Notes: generated by a model from the letters alone, not told the origin. Counted from the stretch's first letter, positions 24,167-34,426 are shown. The stretch is 44,577 bases of DNA from Pseudomonadota bacterium (GCA_947475315.1 CANJMY010000023.1:1-44577); one strand, 5' to 3'. Translations and numbers: made by a program.

Positions 24167-24708
24167 CAGCCGTTGCCCAACAGGCCCTGCTTGAGGGCCT
24201 CGGTGGCGGGCTTGGGGCCCACGTAGATGCTGAACAGCGCCTTCATCAGGTCGACGCCGGGGATGGTGCCCTTCATCACGCCCTTGGCGTAGATCGTGGT
24301 GCCGACGCCGGGCGTGTAGTCCACCGTGAACTCTTCGCCGGAGTACACGTCCTCGGTCATGAACGACTCGAGGATGGCGACCTGCGACGCCAACTTGTCG
24401 CCGCCGGGCTGGTTGAGGATGCCCTCGTGGAAGGTGTCCTTGATCTGCGACGGGCTGACGTGCCGGTAGATGAAGTGCATCACGACGCGCTTGTGGACGT
24501 CGGAGTTGATCACCACGGCCGAGTCGTGCGTCTTGGTCGGGAGGTAGAGCGCGGCGACGTAGATGTCGATGAAGAGCATCTCCCGCAGGCCAAGGCCGTT
24601 GAGGACGAGCTTGTCCCCGCCGGCGTCGACGGTGTCGGGCATGGTGACCCCGGCGAGCGTGGCGGCCGAGGCGGTCTGCAAGAAGGCGGCGAAGAGCAGG
24701 GCGAGCAA
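24166..24708 (-). CDS. exported chalcone-isomerase-like protein
   Basis: 180 residues. A short signal peptide (hydrophobic residues 2-10, ending ASA) predicts export to the periplasm. The body matches the bacterial chalcone-isomerase-like family: LNGLGLREMLFIDIYVAAL at about 38-56 and FIYRHVSPSQIKDTFHEGI in the middle. Plant-type isomerase activity is not expected for the bacterial group, which is thought to bind fatty acids or other ligands. The start is a TTG at 24708 with GGAGG four bases upstream. It is the first gene of a two-gene unit with pdxH. Confidence 0.88.
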   Translation of the reverse strand: MLALLFAAFLQTASAATLAGVTMPDTVDAGGDKLVLNGLGLREMLFIDIYVAALYLPTKTHDSAVVINSDVHKRVVMHFIYRHVSPSQIKDTFHEGILNQPGGDKLASQVAILESFMTEDVYSGEEFTVDYTPGVGTTIYAKGVMKGTIPGVDLMKALFSIYVGPKPATEALKQGLLGNG

Positions 24709-24777
24709 GGAGCCTCCACGGCGCGAGGCTAGCCGGATCGGACGCTCTCCGCGAGCGACCGACGGCCGGCCTGCGGA

Positions 24778-26226
24778 TCAGGCGCCGATGACGTGGAACT
24801 TCACGAAGTTGGTGCTTCCTTCGACCGGGCCGTTTCCGCCGAGGATCACGATCTCCTCGCCGGGGTGCACCAGCCCTTCGGAGAGCAGGGTCCGCTCGCC
24901 CGCGTCGATCATCGACTCCACGCTGTCCACGCCTTCCGGGAGCGGCAGCGACGTGACGCCCCACACCAGCGAGAGGGCGTTCACCACGCGCGGGTTGGGG
25001 CTCATCGCGAAGATGGGCCCGCGCGGACGCAGGCCCGCGAGGAAGCGCGCGGAGGAGCCCGACCACGTGAACACGAGGATGGGGCGCGGCGCCTCAAGGA
25101 CCGCCCAGCACGCGGCGCGACACGCGGCGCCGGCGGGGCCCGGGAGCGGGGGGCGATCTTCGATGCGTCCGCTGTGGAAGAAGCGGCTGCTCTCGGCGTC
25201 GCGCGCGATCGCGTCCATGGTGCGGACCGTCTCGACCGGCCACTTGCCGATGCTCGTCTCGCCCGACAGCATGACCGCGTCGGTGCCGTCGAGGATGGCG
25301 TTGGCGACGTCGGTGGTCTCGGCGCGGGTGGGGCGGGGGTTGCGCTCCATGCTGTCGAGCATCTGCGTGGCGGTGACGGTGAGCTTGCCCGCGCGCAGGG
25401 CGGCGGCGAGGATGGTCTTCTGGTGGACGGGTACGGACTCCAGAGGCACCTCGACGCCCAGGTCGCCGCGCGCGACCATCACCGCGTCGGTGGCGGTGAG
25501 GATGTCGTCGAGGTTCTCCAGCGCCTGCGGCTTCTCGATCTTGGCGAGGATGAACGCGTCGCTGTGCAGCTCACGCAGCGTGGCGCGCAGCGCGCGGACG
25601 TCGTCGCCAGTGCGGACGAAGGAGAGCGCGACCCAGTCGACGCCGGCCTCGACTCCGGCCCGCAGATCGGCGTGGTCCTTGTCGGACATGGAGGGCGCCG
25701 ACACGTCGACGCCGGGCAGGTTGATGCCCTGATGCGCGCCGAGCTCACCGCCGCCCTGCAAGCGGATGTCGACCTCGTGCGGGGTCGAATTCAGTCGCAC
25801 GGCGACGACCTCGCCGGAGAGCTTGCCGTCGGAGAACAGAACCCGGTTGCCCAGGCGCACGTCCGCGGCGAGCGCCGGGTACGTGGTGCCGATGCGGGTG
25901 CCTTCGGCGACGAAGGACTCGTCGCACACCACGGTGAGCAGCGCGCCGTCCGCCAGCTGCAGCGGCGTGGGCGCGTCGCCCGTGCGGATCTTGGGGCCCT
26001 GTAGATCCAGCAGCACCGCGGCGATCAGGCCGGCGGATTCGCACACCGCGCGCACGCGGGCGACGCGGTCGCGGATGATGTCGGGATCGGCGTGGCTCGC
26101 GTTGATGCGGAACACGTCGACGCCGGCTTGGAGCAGCGCGTCGAGCATCGCGGGCTCTTCGCACGCGGGCCCGAGGGTGGCGACGATGCGGGTGCGTGTC
26201 CGGTCATGGGCGCGAGTGGGATACAA
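24778..26226 (-). CDS. pyk: pyruvate kinase
   Basis: 482 residues. It has the N-terminal RTRIVATLGPA, the RINASH substrate region, LDLQGPKIRTG, the active-site signature ILAKIEKPQALENL, MVARGDLGVE, and the C-domain MLDSMERNPRPTRAE with VMLSGETSIGKWP. It makes pyruvate and ATP from phosphoenolpyruvate and ADP in glycolysis. I prefer the TTG at 26226, with GGAG six bases upstream; an ATG at 26268 would add 14 unconserved residues and leave only two bases to the divergent tatD gene. The region upstream is 44 bases. Confidence 0.95.
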   Translation of the reverse strand: MYPTRAHDRTRTRIVATLGPACEEPAMLDALLQAGVDVFRINASHADPDIIRDRVARVRAVCESAGLIAAVLLDLQGPKIRTGDAPTPLQLADGALLTVVCDESFVAEGTRIGTTYPALAADVRLGNRVLFSDGKLSGEVVAVRLNSTPHEVDIRLQGGGELGAHQGINLPGVDVSAPSMSDKDHADLRAGVEAGVDWVALSFVRTGDDVRALRATLRELHSDAFILAKIEKPQALENLDDILTATDAVMVARGDLGVEVPLESVPVHQKTILAAALRAGKLTVTATQMLDSMERNPRPTRAETTDVANAILDGTDAVMLSGETSIGKWPVETVRTMDAIARDAESSRFFHSGRIEDRPPLPGPAGAACRAACWAVLEAPRPILVFTWSGSSARFLAGLRPRGPIFAMSPNPRVVNALSLVWGVTSLPLPEGVDSVESMIDAGERTLLSEGLVHPGEEIVILGGNGPVEGSTNFVKFHVIGA

Positions 26227-26270
26227 CGGCGTCTCCTGACCCCTTCCCCGTAGCACGTCCGAGGACAACG

Positions 26271-27059
26271 ATGTGGACCGACACCCACTGCCATCTGGAC
26301 CCCGACACCTACGGCGGCGACGCAGGCGTGGACGAGGTCGTCGCGCGGGCGCGCGCGGCCGGCGTGACGCGAATGGTGACGATCGGATCCGGGTACGGCG
26401 CGGTGTGCATCGCGCGCGCCCGAGAGGTCTCGTCCCGGCACGCGGACGTGTGGTTCACCGCGGGCCTTCACCCGCACGACGCCAAGCTGTGGGACGCGAG
26501 CGTCATCGACGCGATCACCGACGCCGCGGCCCAGCCCCGCTGCGTGGCGGTCGGCGAGATGGGGCTGGACTTCCACTACGACATGTCGCCGCGCGATGAG
26601 CAGCGCGTCTGCCTGCGCGAGCAGATCCGTCTGGCCTTGTCCCTGCGCAAGCCGATCGTGATCCACGATCGCGAGACGGACGGGGAGACGCTGAAGATCC
26701 TCGACGAGGAGCGGGCGTTCGATGGCCGCTTGCTCTACCACTGCTACACGGGCGGGGTGGCGCACATGCAGGAGATCGTCGCGCGCGGCGGCTACATCTC
26801 CATCCCTGGCATCGTCACATTCAAGACGGCTGAGGTGATGCGCGAGGTCGCCGCGGCCGTGCCGGAGGACAGGCTGCTGGTCGAGACGGACAGCCCCTAC
26901 CTGACGCCGATCCCGCACCGCGGGAAGAAGAACGAGCCCGCGTACGTCGCGCTGACCGGGGAGCGCGTCGCAGCGCTGCGTGGCGTGACCGGGGCGGAGC
27001 TAGCGCGGACGACGAGCGAGAACGCCGCGAGGTTCTACGGGATCGACGGCGAGGTCTGA
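26271..27059 (+). CDS. TatD-family metal-dependent hydrolase (second of two)
   Basis: 262 residues, the usual length. Metal ligands are clear: His6 and His8 (DTHCHLD), Glu in VGEMGLDFHYD, His in PIVIHDRE, His in YHCYTGG and Asp in LLVETDSPYLTP. This copy is closer to the classical TatD/YcfH type than the one at 17280-18044. The ATG has GAGG six bases upstream. It starts 44 bases from the pyk start, divergent. A short hairpin follows the stop at 27064-27082. Confidence 0.94.
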   Translation: MWTDTHCHLDPDTYGGDAGVDEVVARARAAGVTRMVTIGSGYGAVCIARAREVSSRHADVWFTAGLHPHDAKLWDASVIDAITDAAAQPRCVAVGEMGLDFHYDMSPRDEQRVCLREQIRLALSLRKPIVIHDRETDGETLKILDEERAFDGRLLYHCYTGGVAHMQEIVARGGYISIPGIVTFKTAEVMREVAAAVPEDRLLVETDSPYLTPIPHRGKKNEPAYVALTGERVAALRGVTGAELARTTSENAARFYGIDGEV

Positions 27060-27063
27060 TCGG

Positions 27064-27082
27064 GCGCCGCTCAGATCGGCGC
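27064..27082. terminator. short GC hairpin after the second TatD gene
   Basis: GCGCCG (27064-27069) and CGGCGC (27077-27082) are perfect 6-base arms with a 7-base loop, five bases after the TatD stop. The convergent LD-carboxypeptidase gene ends at 27108, so it could serve both directions. No T-run follows on either strand. Confidence 0.35.
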
Positions 27083-27107
27083 GCAGCCGGAGGCAGCCAG
27101 GATCGCT

Positions 27108-27968
27108 CTAGGTCGGCGCCAGCACTCGAAGGGTGTCGCCCTCGATCACCGCGAGGCCTCCGATCGGCACGACCGCGTTCTCGGCGCCGTGACCGATGGG
27201 CAGGTTGCCCAGGACGGGGACGTCGAGCGCGACGAGGTGTTCGCGGAGGATGTCTTCGAGCGCCCACACCGCGCCGTCCGGGACGCGGCAGGCGTCCCAG
27301 CTGCCGACCAGCACGCCCGCGACCCCCTTGAACACGCCGGCCTGGTGAAGCTGCGTGAGCATGCGGTCGATCCGGTAGGGCGGCTCACCGACGTCTTCGA
27401 GGAGGAGCAGGGCGCCTGTGGCGTCGAGCTGCCACGGTGTCCCGCAGGTGGCCGCGATCATCGACAGGTTGCCGCCGACGACAGGTCCCGTCGCCGTGCC
27501 CGACACCCAGGGCACGCCGAAGAGCGGTTCCAGGTGGCCGCCGCGGAGGACATGGAACAGGCGCTCCCTGTCCTCCTGGCGGGTGGCGAGCAGGCTGTGG
27601 ACGACGGGGCCGTGCAGGCCGACCGCGCCGGTCTTGACTCGCATCGCGTCCATCAGCGGCGTGACGTCCGAGAAGCCGATCACGGGCTTGGGCTGGACGC
27701 GGTGCCACGGCACGCGGTCGAGCAAGCGAGTCACGCCGAAGCCGCCGCGCGCGGCCCACACCGCGCTCACGTCGGGGTTGGTGAGCGCGTCGACGAGGTG
27801 GGTGAGGCGCACGTCGTCCGATGCGGCCAGGTACCGGTGCGGCTGGAGCAGGTCGTCCGGTATGTCGAGCGTGAGGCCTGCCTCACGGGCCAGATCCAGG
27901 CCCGCGGCGAAGCGGGCGGGGTCGTAGGCGCCAGACGGCGCGATGATCGCGATTCGATCGAGCTTCAC
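27108..27968 (-). CDS. LD-carboxypeptidase (peptidase family S66)
   Basis: 286 residues. The nucleophile Ser100 lies in GFSDVT, with [13 protein letters not shown] (71-83) and LHGPVV (118-123) in the order typical of S66. The C-terminal part gives the Glu in [12 protein letters not shown] and the His in IGHGAENAV for the Ser-Glu-His triad. It removes the terminal D-Ala from muropeptides in cell-wall recycling; microcin C immunity proteins share the fold. No signal peptide is present, so it acts in the cytoplasm. The GTG start overlaps the stop of the upstream MBL-fold gene by four bases. Confidence 0.92.
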   Translation of the reverse strand: MKLDRIAIIAPSGAYDPARFAAGLDLAREAGLTLDIPDDLLQPHRYLAASDDVRLTHLVDALTNPDVSAVWAARGGFGVTRLLDRVPWHRVQPKPVIGFSDVTPLMDAMRVKTGAVGLHGPVVHSLLATRQEDRERLFHVLRGGHLEPLFGVPWVSGTATGPVVGGNLSMIAATCGTPWQLDATGALLLLEDVGEPPYRIDRMLTQLHQAGVFKGVAGVLVGSWDACRVPDGAVWALEDILREHLVALDVPVLGNLPIGHGAENAVVPIGGLAVIEGDTLRVLAPT

Positions 27969-28831
27969 GCGGCGCTCCGGGTCAGCGACGGCAGGCGGTC
28001 GATCGCGCTGAACTTGCCCTTGGCGTCGACCGCGATCCCGCTCACCGCGACCTCGGGGTCATGCGTGAAGCACAGGCGCCCGTCGCGGCCCACGAGGTCG
28101 GTGAGCAGGGCGCGCTTCTCCTCCGTGAGGCGCTCGGGGAAGCGATCGTAGCCCATGGTGATCGGCACATGGACCCATGGCGCGCCGGGGATCATGTCCG
28201 ACACGTAGACGACCGGCCCCGCAGGCATCGCGACCTCCAGCATCAGCAGCCCGGGCGTGTGCCCGTCCGACGTGTGGAAGCGGTAGCCCTCGCCTAGGAC
28301 GTCGCTCCGCCCTGCGTCGGCGAGGACAAGGCGGCCCGAGGCCGTGAGCAGCCCTTGAAGCTCGGGGATGAACGACGCGGCGTCACGAGAGTGCGGGTGG
28401 TTCGCGCGCGCCCACGCCTCCCGGCCGACCACGAACGTGGCGTTGGGGAAGAGCAGCCGGTGCGCGGCGCCTTCGGCCCAGGGCGCGAGCAGGCCGCCCG
28501 CGTGGTCGAAGTGCAGGTGGGAAAGCACCACGACGTCGATATCGGCGTCGGTCAGGCCGAGGGCGGCGAGGCTGTCGAGGAGCACGTGATGGTCCTCGAC
28601 GACGCCGTAGCGCTCGCGCATGGCCGGTGGGAAGAACGCGCCGATGCCGGTCTCACAGAGGATGCGGCGCCCGTCCTCCTCGATCAGCATGGCGCGGCAC
28701 GCGAGAGGCACGCGGTTTCGCTCATCTGGCGTCAGCCACTTCGACCACATCGGCTTGGGTGCATTGCCGAACATGGCGCCGCCGTCGAGGGCCTGCGCGT
28801 TTCCGAGGAGGGTGGTCAGTGTGCGTGTCAT
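27965..28831 (-). CDS. MBL-fold metallo-hydrolase
   Basis: 288 residues. The metal-binding motif H-x-H-x-D-H is at His105, His107, Asp109, His110 ([10 protein letters not shown]), and further ligands lie in DGHTPGLL and VVYVSDM. The pattern resembles the AHL-lactonase/quinoprotein-like branch of the superfamily, but the substrate cannot be read. No signal peptide was seen. The ATG is at 28831, 63 bases from accD, which is divergent. It is co-transcribed with the LD-carboxypeptidase by a 4-base overlap. Confidence 0.92.
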   Translation of the reverse strand: MTRTLTTLLGNAQALDGGAMFGNAPKPMWSKWLTPDERNRVPLACRAMLIEEDGRRILCETGIGAFFPPAMRERYGVVEDHHVLLDSLAALGLTDADIDVVVLSHLHFDHAGGLLAPWAEGAAHRLLFPNATFVVGREAWARANHPHSRDAASFIPELQGLLTASGRLVLADAGRSDVLGEGYRFHTSDGHTPGLLMLEVAMPAGPVVYVSDMIPGAPWVHVPITMGYDRFPERLTEEKRALLTDLVGRDGRLCFTHDPEVAVSGIAVDAKGKFSAIDRLPSLTRSAA

Positions 28832-28894
28832 GTCGAGCCTCTACCCCGGTGACGGGCGGGGCGATACGGAGGCCTCCTGACGAGGGATGGCCGG

Positions 28895-29775
<881 letters not shown>

Positions 29776-29779
<4 letters not shown>

Positions 29780-31056
29780 TCACCCACCCGGTGCTCGCGT
29801 CGCTCGAAGGCTCGGGCATGCGGCTCGGGCTCGACGACATGCGCGGCTTCCTGGCGTTCGTCGGCAACCCGCAGCTGGCGTACCCGGTGGTCCATGTGGC
29901 CGGGACAAACGGGAAGGGCAGCGTGTGCACCATGGTCACCGAGGCGCTCGTCGCCGCGGGCTATCGGGTGGGCACCAACACCTCGCCGCACCTGGTGGCG
30001 GTGAACGAGCGGGTGCGGCTGGATGGGGTCCCGATTGACGACGCGTCACTCGCCGAGGCGATCGAGTCGACCGACAGGGAGCGCTGGGCCTGGGCAAAGA
30101 GCGCGGGGCTGCCCCACGCGCCGCTGACGCACTTTGAGTTCCTGACGGCGCTGGCCTTCCGCGTGTTCGCGGAGCGGTCGGTGGACGTGGCGGTGATCGA
30201 GGTGGGCCTGGGCGGCCGCCTGGACGGCACGAACGTGGTGTCGCCCACGGTGTGCGCGATCACCAGCATCGGGCTCGACCACACGGCCGAGTTGGGCACC
30301 GACCTGGCGGGGATCGCGGTCGAGAAGGCGGGGATCCTCAAGCGCGGCGTGCCGGTGGTGGTGGGGGTGATGCCGCCCGAGGCGCGCGCGGCGATCGAGG
30401 CGCGCGCGGCTGGATTGGGCTGCGAGGTGTGGAGCGCGGCGCAGCTTCGGCGCGAGCGGCGCGTGGACGAGCGCGGCGTGGTGCGGTGGACGCTCGGGAC
30501 GCCGGACGGATCTCCCGGGGCCGTCACGCTGGCGATGGAGGGGGCGCACCAGGGGGCGAACGCCGCGGTGGCGCTGGGCGTGCTGCACCGGCTTCGGCGC
30601 GCCGGGTTCACGATCGACGACGCAGCGATCTCCGCGGGGTTGTCACGGGCGCGGATCCACGGCCGCATCGAGACCTTGCGCCCAGGGCTGATCGTCGACG
30701 GCGCGCACAACCCGGACGGCACGACCGCGCTGGCGGCTTGGCTGTCCGGGCGCCCTCGCGTGGGGAAGCGGATCCTGCTGTTTGGCATGGGGCGGGATCG
30801 CGACGCCCGCGCGGTGCTCGGTCCGCTGCTCCCGTACTTCGACGAGATCGTGCTGACGCGCTGCGATCATCCGAACGCGCGCGAGCCGGTCGAGATCGCG
30901 TCGCTGCTTGGGCCGATGGACGTGCCGCTGTCCGACGGCGGGCCGATCGAGGGCTGCCTCGACGAGGTGTGCGCGGAGGCTGACGAGGTGATCGTCGCGG
31001 GCAGCTTGTACCTGGTGGGTGCGGTGCGCGCGCTCGTGGGCGGCGCTGGCGCTTAG
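29776..31056 (+). CDS. folC: folylpolyglutamate synthase / dihydrofolate synthase
   Basis: 426 residues of the Mur-ligase superfamily. The P-loop GTNGKGS is at 43-49, then SPHLVAVNERVRL, IEVGLGGRLDGTN, SIGLDHTAELG and the C-terminal VDGAHNPDG. It joins glutamate to dihydropteroate and extends folate polyglutamate tails. The GTG start at 29776 overlaps the accD stop (GTGA). The gene is convergent with holB; the 85 bases between them hold no feature I can identify. Confidence 0.96.
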
Positions 31057-31141
31057 CGCTTCGAAACCAAGGCCTTCTTGGCTGCGATGGGTGGAGCGCG
31101 GCTCTGGTCCGGTGGGCCGAGGCGACCCGTCCGGGCCGTCT

Positions 31142-32170
31142 TCAGCGGGGCAGCACGCCTGCGCTGCGCGCGCTGCCGAGCTCGGTGGCGGTGCGGGTGA
31201 ACAGGGCGTCGAGCGTGGTCTTGGCCGACACGTTCACGGCCAGATCGCCGCGGGTCTCCAGGATCGCGCGGCGCAGGCGCTCGATGCCGCCAGGCCACAG
31301 CGCGTTCGCCCAGGCGCGCGACACGACGGCCTTGTCGGTGTGCAGCAGCGGGACGTCGGATCCCGAGGCGGAGACGACGGCGTCGCGGAGCAGCTCCTCC
31401 ATGAGTTCGAGCGCGGATTCGACGCGGGCCGACCAGTCGGCACGCTCGCCCTTGGTCAACGCCTCGGTGAGGTCGTAGATTCGGGCGAGGTCGCCGCCGA
31501 GCGCGTCGAGCAGGCGATCGCGGATGAGGGTGCGCTCGGTCTGCGCGCCGTCGGCCAATCCGAGCGCGATCCCGGGCGCCCCGTGCGACGCGACGGCGAG
31601 TGCGCGGGCGTCGGGCAAGCTGCGCGCGGAGAGCCACGCGGCGAGGCGGTCGACCGGGATCGGGCTGAAGCGCACGAGCTGGCAACGCGATCGGATGGTC
31701 GGGAGCAGCGCGCGGGCTCGCGTGGCGATCAGCACGAAGTGCGTGTCGGCCGGCGGCTCTTCGAGCGTCTTGAGGAGGGCGTTCGACGCGGCCGCAGCGA
31801 GCGCCTCGGCCGGGTCGATGATCACGAACCGTCTGCGCCCGCCGTACCGGTGGTAGCCGGTGGCGCGGATCAGCTCGCGCACGGCGTCGACCGGGATGAC
31901 CTTGGTGGCCTTCTCCGGGTCTGGTGCGAGCGTGATGACGTCGGGGTGGTTGCCGGCCTGGATGCGCACGCACGTGGGGCAGACGCCGCAAGGGCGGCCG
32001 TCCGGCGCTTCGCAGTTGGCCATCATCGCCAGATAGGTCGCGACCGTGTGCTTGCCGACGCCTGCGGGGCCCTCGAAGAGGAGGGCGTGGTGCAGACGGT
32101 CCTCGGCCATGGCGCCGGTGAGGTGCGCCAGGAGGGTCTCGTGTCCGATCGGGGGCGGGAGAGGTGACAT
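31142..32170 (-). CDS. holB: DNA polymerase III delta-prime subunit
   Basis: 342 residues of the AAA+ clamp-loader family. Walker A is GPAGVGKHT at 34-42, and four Cys (53, 61, 64, 67) form the zinc module typical of delta-prime and gamma/tau. NALLKTLEEPP and the SRC motif (TIRSRCQ) follow; the Walker B line reads VIIDPAEAL, which departs from DExx. It is part of the clamp loader that places the beta ring on DNA. The ATG is at 32170. The neighbouring hairpin at 32245-32269 separates it from the small basic protein gene. Confidence 0.93.
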   Translation of the reverse strand: MSPLPPPIGHETLLAHLTGAMAEDRLHHALLFEGPAGVGKHTVATYLAMMANCEAPDGRPCGVCPTCVRIQAGNHPDVITLAPDPEKATKVIPVDAVRELIRATGYHRYGGRRRFVIIDPAEALAAAASNALLKTLEEPPADTHFVLIATRARALLPTIRSRCQLVRFSPIPVDRLAAWLSARSLPDARALAVASHGAPGIALGLADGAQTERTLIRDRLLDALGGDLARIYDLTEALTKGERADWSARVESALELMEELLRDAVVSASGSDVPLLHTDKAVVSRAWANALWPGGIERLRRAILETRGDLAVNVSAKTTLDALFTRTATELGSARSAGVLPR

Positions 32171-32244
32171 CCGGTCGGCGTTAACCCGGGTCAGGTCGGC
32201 TCGCGTCCATGGCTGCCGACACGTGCGCTTCGGGCGCCTTCACG

Positions 32245-32269
32245 GGTGGCCCCCCAGGGGGGGGCCACC
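32245..32269 (-). terminator. strong GC hairpin between the 61-residue gene and holB
   Basis: GGTGGCCCCCC (32245-32255) pairs perfectly with GGGGGGCCACC (32259-32269), an 11-base stem with a 3-base loop. It lies 10 bases after the stop of the small gene, so it probably terminates or stabilises that leftward transcript. No T-run follows, as is common in GC-rich genomes. Confidence 0.55.
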
Positions 32270-32279
32270 ACGCGACGGA

Positions 32280-32465
32280 CTACGCCTTGATCGCGCGGGC
32301 CGACGGCGAGAGCTGCTCGATGGGGGCGTTCGCGTCCGCGTCCGGCGTGTGCACGGCGAACGGGGGCGTGGTGCCCTTGTTGCGGAGGGCGGCCTTGCGT
32401 GCCTTGCCCGCGTTGGCGCGGCGAAGCTCACGGCGCACCCAGCTCTGATTCGTCTTGCTAGCCAT
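32280..32465 (-). CDS. small basic conserved-looking protein, 61 residues
   Basis: 61 residues. The N-terminal half is strongly basic (KTNQSWVRRELRRANAGKARKAALRNKG) and the C-terminal half acidic and Pro/Ala-rich. No known domain was recognised. The basic helix could bind RNA or DNA. The ATG at 32465 has GAGGAG six bases upstream, a strong ribosome site. It also has its own candidate promoter and a strong hairpin downstream, all suggesting a well-expressed single-gene unit. It could be a ribosome-associated or nucleoid protein; this is a guess from charge. Confidence 0.8.
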   Translation of the reverse strand: MASKTNQSWVRRELRRANAGKARKAALRNKGTTPPFAVHTPDADANAPIEQLSPSARAIKA

Positions 32466-32487
32466 CTGGAACTCCTCGGAACGCGCG

Positions 32488-32516
32488 CGCTTATTGGATC
32501 GGACCGCCCTCGTCAA
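32488..32516 (-). promoter_or_regulatory. candidate promoter for the 61-residue protein
   Basis: On the minus strand TTGACG (32516-32511) matches the sigma-70 -35 box at five of six positions, and TAAGCG (32493-32488) lies 17 bases on. The -10 match is poor. The -35 box overlaps the thiolase stop codon. Confidence 0.4.
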
Positions 32517-33772
32517 GCGTGACGGAGGATCGACACGACGGCGGTCTTGTCATCACCGCCCATGTTCGCCGTGATTCCCACGGTGGGCTGACCGGGAACC
32601 TGGTACGCGCCGCACTCGCCCTTCATCTGGCGGCAGACCTCAAGGACCTGCTTCACGCCGGTGGCGCCGACGGGGTGACCAAAGCCGATCAGGCCGCCGC
32701 CGGTGTTGATGGGCAGGCGACCGCCGATCTGGGTGACGCCGTCGCGGATGAGCGTGCCACCGCGACCCTTGGCCGCGAAGCCGAGCGCCTCGTAGATCAG
32801 CAGCTCGGTGACGCTGAAGCAGTCGTGGACCTCGCCGATCTGGATGTCCTCCGGGCGCAGCCCGGCGGCGGCGTAGGCGCGCGCGGCGGCCGCGGCGGTG
32901 ACCGGCATCGAGAACAGGTCGCCGTCTTCGTACAGGTTGCCGGTGGCGACCTCGATGGACAGGATCTCGACCGCGTCCTCAGGGCGCTTGCCGAGCTTGG
33001 CCAGGCCCGCCTCGGAGACGACGATCATCGCGGCGCCGCCGTCGGACACCTGGGAGCAGTCCGACACCTTAAGGTACGGGGCCAGGTCCGCGTTGCCGAG
33101 GAACGCGGGGTTGGCGTCGCTGGCGGTGCGGGCGGTGTCGAAGGACATGCCGACGGCCTTCATGTGGGCCAGCGGGTTCTTGTTCGCGTTGGCGTAGGCC
33201 TTGACCGAGACGAGCGCGGTGTCGTCCTCGGTGATGTCGCCCTGGGCGTAGATCGCCTTGGTTCGGCGCGCGAACAGGGCCGGAAACGTGAAGTCGTCCA
33301 GGCCGCGCTGCCGGCGGTAGTGCGAGGCGCGTGCGAGGAAGTCGCCGCCCTGGCGCGCGGTGGCGGTGGTCTGGACCTCAGCGCCCGCGACCAGGGTGAT
33401 GTCGGTGCCGGCCCGGATGGACTCGACCGCGGACGCGAACGCGAGGCCGCCGGACGCGCAGGCGCCCTCGACGCGCATGGCGGGCTTGAACATCAGGCCC
33501 GGGTCCGCCCCGGGGAGGGCGGCGCCCAGGTGGCCCTGGTTGTTGAACAGCTCGCCCGCGAAGTTGCCGATCCAGGATTTCTGGACGAGCTCGCCGGGGG
33601 TGCCCGTGGCGGCGAGGGCGCCGCGCACGGCCATGGTGATGTAGTCTTCAAGCGCCGGGTTCTCGCGCTGACCGAACTCCGGGTGACCCTTCCACAGGAA
33701 GTCCGGGTGCTTCTTGCCGATGAACGAGGTGAGGTGACCCCCGAGGACAAAGGCGCGGCGAGGAAGGCTCAT
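32513..33772 (-). CDS. thiolase-family protein (acetyl-CoA acyltransferase / SCP2-type)
   Basis: 419 residues. The nucleophilic Cys105 lies in VEGACASGG; His residues in EVHDCFSVTE and GFGHPVGATG complete the SCP2-type pattern. The second Cys motif of classical thiolases (CxGGG) is replaced by NMGGDD, another SCP2-type mark. It may cleave or form beta-ketoacyl-CoA; a synthase-like role is possible. The ATG overlaps by four bases the stop of an upstream membrane-anchored protein, so the two are coupled. Confidence 0.92.
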   Translation of the reverse strand: MSLPRRAFVLGGHLTSFIGKKHPDFLWKGHPEFGQRENPALEDYITMAVRGALAATGTPGELVQKSWIGNFAGELFNNQGHLGAALPGADPGLMFKPAMRVEGACASGGLAFASAVESIRAGTDITLVAGAEVQTTATARQGGDFLARASHYRRQRGLDDFTFPALFARRTKAIYAQGDITEDDTALVSVKAYANANKNPLAHMKAVGMSFDTARTASDANPAFLGNADLAPYLKVSDCSQVSDGGAAMIVVSEAGLAKLGKRPEDAVEILSIEVATGNLYEDGDLFSMPVTAAAAARAYAAAGLRPEDIQIGEVHDCFSVTELLIYEALGFAAKGRGGTLIRDGVTQIGGRLPINTGGGLIGFGHPVGATGVKQVLEVCRQMKGECGAYQVPGQPTVGITANMGGDDKTAVVSILRHA

Positions 33773-34368
33773 GGGTTCTCCGAAGGCGGAACAGGCGTGG
33801 CGCCGGCCGGGGCCGGGGTGGTGACGGGGCCAGAGGCGCCCAAGGGGTAGCGCTTCTCCAAGTCGTCGAGGCGCTTGAACTGCTCCTCGATGACGCCCGT
33901 GGTGACGCCCGCGGTGCGCATGCGGTCGCGGATGTCCTTCTGGCGGGCCTGGAGCGCGGGCACGTCGGCGTTGTCGGGCGACAGGCGGGCGTCGCGCAGG
34001 CCGCGGATCAGCTCGCTCGCCTCGTCCATGAAGGCCTTGGACGCGGGGTTGTCGACCCGGGCGATCTCGCGCTTGATCAGGGTCCAGGCGCTGGACTCCA
34101 TGCCGACCAGCATGGCGTCATTCTGCAGGCGCCGCTCGGACATGGCGACGGACTCGGGCCGGGGCGGGCCGACCTTGTCGCCGACCGCGCGCGAGCCCTC
34201 GCCGTCCGCCGAGCCGTGCAGGCGCGTGGGGGAGGGCTCATCCGGGGACGCCGTGACGGCGGGGCGCACGTCGGGGACGGCGCCGCCGGTGTTGGGGGAC
34301 CGAAACACGATGAGCGCGGCGAAGATGCCGACGACGGCCGCGCCACCAAGGAGCAGGTTGCGGTTCAC
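33769..34368 (-). CDS. unknown single-pass membrane-anchored helical protein
   Basis: 199 residues. One membrane segment at about 5-22 follows a short basic start, so the rest is probably periplasmic. Residues 25-70 are Pro/Ser-rich linker, 75-170 are charged helices (QNDAMLVGMESSAWTLIKRE; EEQFKRLDDLEKR) that may form a coiled coil, and the tail is Pro-rich. I recognise no family. I chose the GTG at 34368 with GAGG five bases upstream. It overlaps the thiolase gene start by four bases and is divergent from the Dam-type gene by 227 bases. Confidence 0.75.
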   Translation of the reverse strand: MNRNLLLGGAAVVGIFAALIVFRSPNTGGAVPDVRPAVTASPDEPSPTRLHGSADGEGSRAVGDKVGPPRPESVAMSERRLQNDAMLVGMESSAWTLIKREIARVDNPASKAFMDEASELIRGLRDARLSPDNADVPALQARQKDIRDRMRTAGVTTGVIEEQFKRLDDLEKRYPLGASGPVTTPAPAGATPVPPSENP

Positions 34369-34426
34369 GTGAGCCTCGCAGGGGGGCGCTTCTAGCGTGC
34401 CGGGGCGCGACACGCCCGAGTTGCCC

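Noticed and set aside
24169-25066. Upstream extension of the pdxH frame
   Set aside because: It runs through the chalcone-isomerase-like gene in another frame and reads as low-complexity; the ATG at 24166 fits PdxH.
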